A stretch of DNA of 64,000 nt, from NCBI GenBank assembly GCA_044225675.1, contig JBGAIH010000017.1:1-64000 (forward strand). The letters are read 5' to 3'. A program made the position numbers and the translations under genes. The notes under the pieces are model-generated. The model saw nothing but the letters and a program-made list of their open reading frames with translations, ran no database searches and was not told where the DNA came from. The stretch comes from JACMQX01 sp044225675. GTDB taxonomy: Bacteria > Pseudomonadota > Gammaproteobacteria > Burkholderiales > Burkholderiaceae_C. Shown piece by piece: positions 1 through 6,883 of the stretch (positions are counted from its first letter, which is position 1; each line of letters begins with the position of its first letter).

Positions 1-73
1 CCAGGAAGACCTCGCGCCGCGTCTTCTTGCGCTTGCCCGCGTACTCTGCGTCCGAGAAGCTGATCTGGCTCAT
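1..73 (-). CDS. IS5-family transposase, N-terminal fragment (continues past window edge)
   Basis: The first 24 codons read MSQISFSDAEYAGKRKKTRR and then EVFL, the typical N-terminus of IS5-family DDE transposases found in many proteobacteria. Only the start is visible; the catalytic domain lies to the left of the window, so it cannot be said whether the element is intact or active. It is read away from the truncated gene at 139-364. Confidence 0.85.
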   Translation of the reverse strand, partial: MSQISFSDAEYAGKRKKTRREVFL

Positions 74-138
74 CGCTGCAATTCCTTTGCAGGTTCAACG
101 CATCAGGGCGTGATCGGTGGACTTGTTCAGACCATCCC
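1..138 (-). mobile_element. Terminal part of an IS5-family insertion sequence
   Basis: The window opens inside an insertion sequence that continues to the left. It holds the transposase start (1-73) and about 65 bases of terminal region. The right boundary is set near 137-138 by comparing the neighbouring truncated gene with its intact paralogue at 463-1161: similarity stops just after the codons for TIDDLVV. The boundary sequence on the + strand runs acttgttcagaccatccc and is followed by CTAA, which fits the YTAR-type targets of IS5 elements. The exact terminal inverted repeat cannot be confirmed because the other end lies outside the window. Confidence 0.7.
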
Positions 139-364
139 TAACGACCAGATCATCGATGGTTTGAGGCTGAGTATCCGGCGCTACCTCGGCCGGTTGGGGG
201 AACGCACTTACGGAAGCAGTGGCGATAGCGGCGCAAATGGCAGAACGGATCAGTAAACCATTCGATGCCCTAGAACCATTGAAAGATCCCGCGTGGCGGT
301 CCAAGTGCCCCAAGCCCTCGGACAAGTACACCAGAAAAAGATTAAATCGTTCGCCCATGCCCAT
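139..364 (-). pseudogene. 5' part of an unknown gene cut by the IS5-family element; paralogue of 463-1161
   Basis: The open frame (starts possible at 364 or 358) contains a signal-like stretch, SNGLLIRSAICAAIATASVS, and then QPQTIDDLVV. The intact neighbour at 463-1161 has SNGLLMRAAACAAIASLSVN and QPRTIDDLIV in the same order, so the two are tandem duplicates. Similarity ends at about base 139. The remaining codons to a stop at 95 (RDGLNKSTDHALMR) are read out of the insertion sequence. The downstream three quarters of the gene are missing from this copy in the window and could persist on the far side of the element. Function unknown. Confidence 0.7.
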
Positions 365-462
365 CGCCCCTCACATAACGAATGACCAGGCGAGCATCGT
401 TGCACGAATTTATTGACACAGGAAGACCCGAAGTCGACTGACGGAAGTTGGAGACAGCACGC

Positions 463-1161
463 TCATTCGCATCCCCTTTTTACTTTCTTAACTGCCATTA
501 CGGAGTCGACTTCAGAGCGAAATCCAGTATCCGCCATAACAAGAACGTCCGGAGCGATCTCCTCCCATTCAAGATGTCTCTCCTGAAAGTCTCCTTCGCG
601 CTTAAGTTCAGCCGGCCTCTCACCTGGCGGGGGTGGGGCGATTTCGGAATGTATTCGAATCAAAGAAGTTGGATTTCCGAAGAGCTCGAAAAGGCGATGA
701 TATGAAACTTCTGGCTTCTCATTAGGTTTTCGAATGGCATTGAATAAAACGTGGACACCTTTGTACCTCTCGCCATTCCTTTGAAAACTTCGAGAGTAAA
801 CCATGTATCTTTCTAACGGTCTTGCACGTTCGCCGGGACTCATCGGCAATTCCATCTCCTTATCGGATTTTGCTGTGACTGCCGCGCGCGGGAAGATTGG
901 AATCCCCCAATATCTTTCAATCCTATCTGCTTCCCAGCAAAGGAAATCATCACCCAAATGACTTCTGATGCTGACTATCAGATCATCAATGGTTCGCGGT
1001 TGGCTATTTGGCGCATTCGTTTGCTTTGGACTGACTGGTACCTGGTTTTGTTGGGGCCGAACATTCACCGATAAGCTTGCAATCGCAGCGCAAGCAGCAG
1101 CGCGCATCAGCAACCCATTTGACGTCCTCCAACTATTCAAGAGTCTCATTATTGACTTCAA
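463..1161 (-). CDS. Hypothetical secreted or membrane-anchored protein, 232 aa
   Basis: I do not recognise the family. Residues about 14-34 form a hydrophobic, Ala-rich signal-like segment after a short basic start. The rest is soluble and mixed, with a Pro-rich loop near residue 178 (IAPPPPGERPAEL) and a Lys/Arg-rich end. A partial second copy lies just downstream at 139-364, cut by an insertion sequence. Base composition is clearly AT-richer than the rest of the window, which suggests transfer. Tandem duplicated, exported small proteins beside mobile DNA are often immunity proteins of toxin systems, but no toxin gene is visible here, so that is only a guess. The start could also be the Met at residue 5. 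Confidence 0.6.
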   Translation of the reverse strand: MKSIMRLLNSWRTSNGLLMRAAACAAIASLSVNVRPQQNQVPVSPKQTNAPNSQPRTIDDLIVSIRSHLGDDFLCWEADRIERYWGIPIFPRAAVTAKSDKEMELPMSPGERARPLERYMVYSRSFQRNGERYKGVHVLFNAIRKPNEKPEVSYHRLFELFGNPTSLIRIHSEIAPPPPGERPAELKREGDFQERHLEWEEIAPDVLVMADTGFRSEVDSVMAVKKVKRGCE

Positions 1162-1414
1162 CTCCCATTTGCTGCCCCCATCGATCTGCCTGATCGCAAT
1201 AGATCATTTCTATTTTTACTATAGGCACAGATTGAGCAACAAATGTCATAGGCCCAATCCTCAACTTGATCCATTGCTGATCACTCCCGACAACTACTGC
1301 TTCGGCTTCAGTACTTTTTCTACAAAATCCAGCGTTTGCAACGTTTGATAAGTGAATCCAGGCCGGGTTTCTGGCGGACCAAGATGTCGAACGAAGAAAG
1401 CCCGAGGCTAGCAA
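1133..1414 (-). CDS. Short hypothetical ORF, possibly a 3' gene remnant
   Basis: This 93-codon frame ends 28 bases inside the start of the 463-1161 gene, an arrangement compatible with translational coupling. The later half (from about residue 34, GSDQQWIKLRIGPMTFVAQ onward) looks like ordinary protein, whereas the first 30 residues look non-natural. It may therefore be the C-terminal remnant of a longer gene whose 5' part was lost, or a chance frame. It shares the AT-rich composition of its neighbour. No function can be offered. Confidence 0.35.
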   Translation of the reverse strand: MLASGFLRSTSWSARNPAWIHLSNVANAGFCRKSTEAEAVVVGSDQQWIKLRIGPMTFVAQSVPIVKIEMIYCDQADRWGQQMGVEVNNETLE

Positions 1415-1486
1415 ATCCTATCGCTCATCGGAAGCGCCTGCCGCTAGGGTTGTTGCCGACCCTCTTGCCACGGCAGGAACCTGACA

Positions 1487-3334
1487 ATGCCAAACATGAC
1501 TCCCAGCCAGATCATCGTCCTTGCCACCCCGGTTTTCTTTCTGCTGATCGCCATCGAATTCGCCTGGGGCCTGGCGCGCCGGCGCAATACCTACCGGCTT
1601 GCCGATGCGGTGAGCAGCATCAGCCTGGGCATGCTGAGCCAGGTGAGTGCGGTGTTCACCGTGGCGCTGCGCTTTGGCATCTATGTGGCGATCTACGAGT
1701 CGGCGTCGCTCGTGCCGCTGGAGGCGGCGGCGCGGTTCTGGAACACGGTCTGGGGTTTCGTGCTGGCGCTGCTGTTCTACGACTTCTGCTACTACTGGCT
1801 GCATCGGCTGGGCCACGAGTCGGCGGTGCTGTGGGCCGCGCACGTGGTGCACCACCAGAGCCAGGACTACAACCTGTCGACGGCGCTGCGCCAGACCTCC
1901 AGCGGCGCGCTGCTGGGCTGGGTCTTCTATGTGCCGATGGCGCTGGCCGGCGTGCCGCCGCTGCTGTTCGGCATCGTGGGGCTGGTGGATCTGCTCTACC
2001 AGTTCTGGGTGCATACCGAGCATGTGCCGAAGCTGGGCTGGTTCGACCGCTGGTTCTGCTCGCCGTCCAATCACCGCGTGCACCATGCCGTGAACGACCG
2101 TTACCTCGACCGGAACTACGGCGGCATCCTGGTGGTGTGGGACCGCCTGTTCGGCACCTTCAAGGAAGAGGACGAGAAGTGCGTCTACGGCACGCGCAGC
2201 CCGCTCGACAGCTGGGACCCGCTGTGGGCCAATGCCCAGGTGTACTGGAGCCTGCTGCGCGACTCATGGCATGCGCGCAACTGGGCCGACAAGCTGCGGG
2301 TGTGGATCAAGCCGCCAGGCTGGCGGCCGGCCGACGTGGCGGCGCGATTTCCGCGCCCCGCGTTCGAGATGGCTGCCGTGCAGCGCTACGACCCGCCCGT
2401 CAGCCGTGCGGTGCAGGTGTTCGGCGCAGTCCAGTTCATGGCGCTGCTCGGCGGCGTGGCTGTGTTTCTGTGGTTTGGCGAAGGCCTGCCGCGTGCGCAG
2501 GCGCTGGTGTGGTGCGCCGCGCTGTGCGTCGGCCTGTGGGCCGTGGGCGCCGCGCTGCAGGGCCGGCTGTCGATGACGGCGGCGCTCGCGGTGGAGGCGG
2601 CCGCCTTGTCGACCGCGACGAGTTCGGCGGGCCTCCATGACTGGCACCTGGTGTTCAAGCCCCTGGCGATGCTGCTGGCCCTCGCATGGGTGCTGGGGCA
2701 GATGCAGGCCGCGGGACGCCGGGCCAGCGTGATCGATCTGGCCAAGCGGGCGGAGTCGACCGAGGCGCAGAGCCTGGACTGCGCAAAGGCGCCGGCCACG
2801 CGCCGCCCGCATGGCCTGCTGCTCGGCGCGCTGGCGGCCTCGCTCGCGGGCGACGTGCTGCTGATGCTGCCGGGCCTGTTCATTCCGGGGCTGGTGGCGT
2901 TTCTCGTGGCGCACCTGTTCTACATCGCGCTGCTGCGTCACGGCGTGCCGTGGTTCGCGAGCCGCAGGGCCCTGCTGGCCACGCTGGGCATTGGCGCGGC
3001 GATGTATGCGTTCCTGTGGCCGGACCTGAGTCCGGTGCTGCGGGGCGCGGTGGCGGCCTATGTGGTGGTGATCGCGCTGATGGCGGCGCAGGCCATCGGG
3101 CGCGCCACGGTGCTGCGCGGGCCGCATGCGCTGGCGGTGGCGGTCGGCGCGTGCTTCTTCATGCTCAGCGACGCGACGCTCGCGACGAACCGTTTCGCCA
3201 CGCCGGTGCCGATGGCGCCGTTCTGGGTGCTTGCCACCTACTATGTGGCGCAGCTTCTGATTGTGCTGAACGTGCTGGCGGAAGGGGCTGACGTCAGCCG
3301 CCCTGCTTCTTCGTCCGGCTCGTCTCGGCATTGA
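1487..3334 (+). CDS. Fused sterol-desaturase-family hydroxylase and YhhN/lysoplasmalogenase-like membrane protein, 615 aa
   Basis: The N-terminal 300 residues are a fatty-acid-hydroxylase/sterol-desaturase domain: several membrane helices and the di-iron histidine clusters HRLGH (106-110), HVVHH (119-123), HTEH (176-179) and HRVHH (196-200). This layout resembles alkylglycerol monooxygenase. From about residue 385 there is a second set of roughly seven short helices with the LLGALAASLAGDVLLMLPG and FMLSDATLA segments typical of YhhN/TMEM86 proteins, the lysoplasmalogenase family. In known relatives both activities cut ether or vinyl-ether bonds of lipids, so the fusion suggests ether-lipid breakdown at the inner membrane; that is inference. 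The last 41 bases overlap the convergent rhomboid gene. An ATG three codons downstream is a possible alternative start. Confidence 0.8.
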   Translation: MPNMTPSQIIVLATPVFFLLIAIEFAWGLARRRNTYRLADAVSSISLGMLSQVSAVFTVALRFGIYVAIYESASLVPLEAAARFWNTVWGFVLALLFYDFCYYWLHRLGHESAVLWAAHVVHHQSQDYNLSTALRQTSSGALLGWVFYVPMALAGVPPLLFGIVGLVDLLYQFWVHTEHVPKLGWFDRWFCSPSNHRVHHAVNDRYLDRNYGGILVVWDRLFGTFKEEDEKCVYGTRSPLDSWDPLWANAQVYWSLLRDSWHARNWADKLRVWIKPPGWRPADVAARFPRPAFEMAAVQRYDPPVSRAVQVFGAVQFMALLGGVAVFLWFGEGLPRAQALVWCAALCVGLWAVGAALQGRLSMTAALAVEAAALSTATSSAGLHDWHLVFKPLAMLLALAWVLGQMQAAGRRASVIDLAKRAESTEAQSLDCAKAPATRRPHGLLLGALAASLAGDVLLMLPGLFIPGLVAFLVAHLFYIALLRHGVPWFASRRALLATLGIGAAMYAFLWPDLSPVLRGAVAAYVVVIALMAAQAIGRATVLRGPHALAVAVGACFFMLSDATLATNRFATPVPMAPFWVLATYYVAQLLIVLNVLAEGADVSRPASSSGSSRH

Positions 3335-4520
3335 GCTGGCCGATGGCTGCACGGGCCTGGGCAAGTTCGGCGGCGACGGACTGGCGCCGGGCTTCGAGTT
3401 CGGGTGAAGGCTCGCGGGTGTAGCGGTTGTCCACGTCGAGCTTGGCCGCCACCGCGCCGGCAAAGCGTGCATACGCGGCGGCATAGCGGCCCACCGGTTC
3501 ATCGGCTGGCAGGCGCAGCCTGGCGTAGTCGGCAGCCACCGCGCGCAAGGCCGGCGCATGCACCGTGTCCACGCGCGCGAGGAAGTCGGGCGTGGTCAGG
3601 CGTCCCGCCTTGTTCTGCGCGAGGTCGTCATTGAAGGCGTTCAGCGCCGCATCGAGCTGCGGCTTGAGCGCGTTGAAGCGGCGCAGGTCCGCGTAGTAGG
3701 TGGCCGTGTCGCGCGCGGCGGGCGGCGTGGTCATGACGAGCGCCGCCGTGGCGCCCAGGCACACCGCGAGGGTCGCGAGCGCCATGATCGCGCGCCGGCC
3801 CGCCGGAGCGTCGTCGATCTTCTCGACGAGCAGCCAGCCGGCCAGCGCTCCGGCCAGCAGGCCGCCGACGTGGGCCGCGTTGTCGATGCCGTCCTTGAGC
3901 CCGTAGAGCAGCGAGAACACGATGAAGACGCCCATGCTCACCAGCAGCTGCCTCGGCCGCCCGATGGGAAAGCGCCCGCGATGCTGGAGGACGGCGACGA
4001 GCAGCGCACCGGCCACGCCGAAGACCGCCCCCGACGCACCGACCGATACGCCCGCCTGCCCCGCATAGTGCAGGCTCAGCGCATTGCCCGCGAGGCCCGC
4101 GCCCAGGTAGATGATGAGGAAGCCGAGGTTGCCGAACAGCTGGGTGACGAGCAGGCCGGCCTGCAGCAGCGCATACATGTTGAAGGCCAGATGCAAGGCG
4201 CCGCCATGCAGGAACATGGCGGTGAGCAGCCGCCACACCTGCCCGGCCTGCACGCCCGACGCCGAGTTGGCGCCCCAGCGGTAGAGGTCGTCGGCGCGCG
4301 GCTGCGTCAGGCTCATGCCGGCGATGCCGGTGGCGGCCCACACGGCGATGCACAGGCCCATCATGAGCCACGGAGCCCAGAGCGTGGGCGTCATGCGGGC
4401 AAGGCGCTCGTCGAAGGCCTGCGCCTGCGCCTGCATTTGCGCTTGTGCGGCTGCGTCGGAGACTTCGGCTTCCGACCGCTCGGCGGCGGCTTCGGCCGGG
4501 CGCGGCGCAGGCTCCTGCAT
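3294..4520 (-). CDS. Rhomboid-family intramembrane serine protease, 408 aa
   Basis: The catalytic Ser is in GASGAVFG (Ser163) and the paired His in NAAHVGG (His217). The upstream MFLHGGALHLAFNM motif carries the helix-2 histidines (105, 110) that line the active site. Six or so membrane helices span residues 48-265. The N-terminal 45 residues are Ala/Gln-rich and cytoplasmic-looking. The C-terminal 140 residues form a soluble helical extension, probably periplasmic, that is not part of the rhomboid fold. It lies 11 bases downstream of ruvB on the same strand and could share its transcript. Substrates are unknown. Confidence 0.88.
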   Translation of the reverse strand: MQEPAPRPAEAAAERSEAEVSDAAAQAQMQAQAQAFDERLARMTPTLWAPWLMMGLCIAVWAATGIAGMSLTQPRADDLYRWGANSASGVQAGQVWRLLTAMFLHGGALHLAFNMYALLQAGLLVTQLFGNLGFLIIYLGAGLAGNALSLHYAGQAGVSVGASGAVFGVAGALLVAVLQHRGRFPIGRPRQLLVSMGVFIVFSLLYGLKDGIDNAAHVGGLLAGALAGWLLVEKIDDAPAGRRAIMALATLAVCLGATAALVMTTPPAARDTATYYADLRRFNALKPQLDAALNAFNDDLAQNKAGRLTTPDFLARVDTVHAPALRAVAADYARLRLPADEPVGRYAAAYARFAGAVAAKLDVDNRYTREPSPELEARRQSVAAELAQARAAIGQLNAETSRTKKQGG

Positions 4521-4531
4521 CGGCGTCTGCC

Positions 4532-5596
4532 TCAGGCGCCGAACAGGTCGCCTTCGCCCCGGCCCGCCGGCGGCGCGACGCCCAGGTGGCGGTACGCGGC
4601 CAGCGTGGCGATGCGCCCGCGCGGCGTGCGCTGCAGGTAGCCCTGCTGGATGAGGTAGGGCTCGATGACGTCCTCGATGGTGTCGCGCTCCTCGCCGATG
4701 CTGGCCGCGACGTTGTCCAGGCCGACCGGCCCGCCGTCGAAGCGGTGGACGACGGCCTCCAGCAGCTTGCGGTCCATGATGTCGAAGCCCTGCGGATCGA
4801 CGTCGAGCATGGCCAGCGCCTTGCCGGCCGTGGCTTCGTCGATGTGGCCTGTGCCCTTGACGTCGGCATAGTCGCGCACGCGGCGCAGCAGGCGGTTGGC
4901 GATGCGGGGCGTGCCGCGCGAGCGGCGTGCGATCTCGAAGCCGCCGGCCGGATCGATCGGCGCCTTGAGCAGGCCCGCGCTGCGCATGACGATGCGGGCC
5001 AGCTCCTCGGGCGTGTAGAACTCCAGCCGCGCGACGATGCCGAAGCGGTCGCGCAGCGGGTTGGTGAGCATGCCGGCGCGCGTGGTGGCGCCCACGAGGG
5101 TGAAGGGCTGCAGGTCGAGCTTGATGCTGCGCGCGGCCGGGCCTTCGCCGATCATGATGTCGATCTGGTAGTCCTCCAGCGCGGGGTAGAGGATTTCTTC
5201 CACCACCGGCGAGAGGCGGTGGATCTCGTCGATGAAGAGGACGTCGTTCTTCTCGAGGTTGGTGAGCAGCGCGGCCAGGTCCTTGGGCTTTTCAAGCACG
5301 GGGCCGGAGGTCTGGCGCAGGTTGACGCCCAGTTCAGCCGCGATGATGTGGCTCAGCGTGGTCTTGCCCAGGCCGGGCGGGCCGAACAGCAGCACGTGGT
5401 CGAGCGCCTCGCTGCGCTTGCGCGCGGCGCCGATGAAGATCTCGAGCTGCTCGCGGACCTTGGCCTGGCCCACGTATTCGTCCAGCAGCTTGGGGCGCAG
5501 CGCCCGCTCGATCTGCTCCTCGCCCGGCGAGGCGGGCGCGGCCGACACCACGCGCTTGGGCGGTGGCGCGGCGAAGTCGTCGGTCTGGATGCTCAT
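4532..5596 (-). CDS. ruvB: Holliday junction branch-migration ATPase RuvB
   Basis: RuvB is the AAA+ motor that drives branch migration of Holliday junctions together with RuvA. The 354-residue product has the expected length. Walker A is GPPGLGKTT (residues about 71-79), Walker B is LFIDEIHRL, and sensor 1 reads GATTRAGML. The C-terminal winged-helix domain ends with QQGYLQRTPRGR. It is 15 bases downstream of ruvA, forming a ruvAB pair; ruvC is not nearby. Confidence 0.98.
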   Translation of the reverse strand: MSIQTDDFAAPPPKRVVSAAPASPGEEQIERALRPKLLDEYVGQAKVREQLEIFIGAARKRSEALDHVLLFGPPGLGKTTLSHIIAAELGVNLRQTSGPVLEKPKDLAALLTNLEKNDVLFIDEIHRLSPVVEEILYPALEDYQIDIMIGEGPAARSIKLDLQPFTLVGATTRAGMLTNPLRDRFGIVARLEFYTPEELARIVMRSAGLLKAPIDPAGGFEIARRSRGTPRIANRLLRRVRDYADVKGTGHIDEATAGKALAMLDVDPQGFDIMDRKLLEAVVHRFDGGPVGLDNVAASIGEERDTIEDVIEPYLIQQGYLQRTPRGRIATLAAYRHLGVAPPAGRGEGDLFGA

Positions 5597-5611
5597 GGCC
5601 GGCCCGCGTGC

Positions 5612-6187
5612 TTACTTGGCCAGCGACTTGAGCGCGAGCTTGATGCCCTCGCTCACGCCCACGTCCTTGGGCAGCGCCTTGAGCGAGGCGGCGGCCTCGC
5701 GGTCGCTGTAGCCCAGGGCCACGAGGGCCTGGAGGATGTCGGCCTGCGCATCCGACGCGATGCTGGCCGCGCCGGCGCCGATGTCGGCACCGATCTTGCC
5801 CTTGAGTTCGAGCAGCAGGCGCTCGGCCGTCTTCTTGCCGATGCCGGGCACCTTGACGAGCCGGCCCGCGTCCTGCGCGGTGACGGCCTGCGCGATGTCG
5901 GCCACGCTCATGCCCGAGAGCACGCTGAGCGCGGTGCGCGGGCCGACGCCCGAGATCTTGATGAGCTGGCGGAAGGCCTCGCGCTCGGGCGCGCTGGCAA
6001 AGCCGTAGAGGATCTGCGCGTCCTCGCGCACGACGAAGTGCGTGAGCAGGCTGACCTTCTCGCCCAGGCCCGGCAGGTTGTAGAAGGTGCTCATCGGCAC
6101 GTCGACCTCGTAGCCGACCCCGTTGCAGTCCACCAGGACCTGGGGCGGGTTCTTCTCGGCGAGGGTTCCTTGCAGGCGTCCGATCAA
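5612..6187 (-). CDS. ruvA: Holliday junction DNA-binding subunit RuvA
   Basis: RuvA binds four-way DNA junctions as a tetramer and loads RuvB. The 191-residue protein starts with MIGRLQGTL, has the OB-fold N-terminus, and carries the two helix-hairpin-helix motifs (ISGVGPRTALSVLSG and VPGIGKKTAERLLLELKGK). The C-terminal domain III that contacts RuvB follows a short linker from residue about 145. It is directly upstream of ruvB. Confidence 0.98.
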   Translation of the reverse strand: MIGRLQGTLAEKNPPQVLVDCNGVGYEVDVPMSTFYNLPGLGEKVSLLTHFVVREDAQILYGFASAPEREAFRQLIKISGVGPRTALSVLSGMSVADIAQAVTAQDAGRLVKVPGIGKKTAERLLLELKGKIGADIGAGAASIASDAQADILQALVALGYSDREAAASLKALPKDVGVSEGIKLALKSLAK

Positions 6188-6223
6188 GATGGTGTTTCCG
6201 GGTGGGAGTGGAGTGGCTGACGC

Positions 6224-6883
6224 TCAGGGCTGCACGAGGCCGCGGCGCGCGGCTTCCAGCGCGGCCTCGGCCCGCGAGGACACGTTGAGCTTGCGGTAGA
6301 TCTGCTTGATGTGGTCGGCGATGGTGTGCTTGGACAGGCCGAACTGCTGCGCGATTTCGGGCAGCGTGTAGCCCTTGGCCACGCGCTGCAGCACGTCGGT
6401 CTCGCGCTCGGTGAGGCTGACTTCGTTGTCGATCTGGCGCACCAGCGAGCCACGGCGGTGACTGGCGCCCGCAAAGTGCGCGAGCACGCGCCGCGCGATG
6501 GGCGGCGACAGCGGCGGCTCGCCCTGCGCCATGCGCAGCAGCTGCGCCACCAGCGCGTCCTGCGGCTGCTCCTTGAGCAGGTAGCCGAAGGCGCCGGCCT
6601 GCAGCGCGGGAAAGAGATGGTCGTCGTCGTCGTAGATGGTCACGACCACCGGCAGCGACTGCGGCTGGTGCCGGCGCAGCGCGCCGATGACGTCGATGCC
6701 GCTGCCGTCGGGCAGGCCCAGGTCGATCAGCGCCAGGTCGAAGGCGCTGGTCTGCACGATCGCGAGGGCCTGGTCGAGCCGCGCGACCGACACCACTTCC
6801 AGCGAGGGAAAGGCTGCACGCGCCACCTGCCCGAGCCAGTTGCGGATTTCGGGAAGGTCTTCGACGATCAGGGCGTTATTCAT
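6224..6883 (-). CDS. NarL/LuxR-type response regulator
   Basis: The receiver domain (residues 1-120) has the acidic pair VEDL and the phospho-acceptor Asp54 in LIDLGLPDG. The C-terminal LuxR-type helix-turn-helix starts at LTERETDVLQRVAKG and includes IAQQFGLSKHTIADHIK. The chosen ATG (6881-6883) overlaps the stop of the sensor kinase by 8 bases, which argues for co-translation; an ATG at 6893-6895 would add four residues. The partner is the histidine kinase immediately upstream. Target genes and stimulus are unknown. Confidence 0.92.
   Translation of the reverse strand: MNNALIVEDLPEIRNWLGQVARAAFPSLEVVSVARLDQALAIVQTSAFDLALIDLGLPDGSGIDVIGALRRHQPQSLPVVVTIYDDDDHLFPALQAGAFGYLLKEQPQDALVAQLLRMAQGEPPLSPPIARRVLAHFAGASHRRGSLVRQIDNEVSLTERETDVLQRVAKGYTLPEIAQQFGLSKHTIADHIKQIYRKLNVSSRAEAALEAARRGLVQP

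Noticed and set aside
1168..1348. Plus-strand frame antisense to the unknown AT-rich genes
   Set aside because: It has no ribosome site or motif and overlaps the minus-strand frames, which are better supported by the tandem paralogue.
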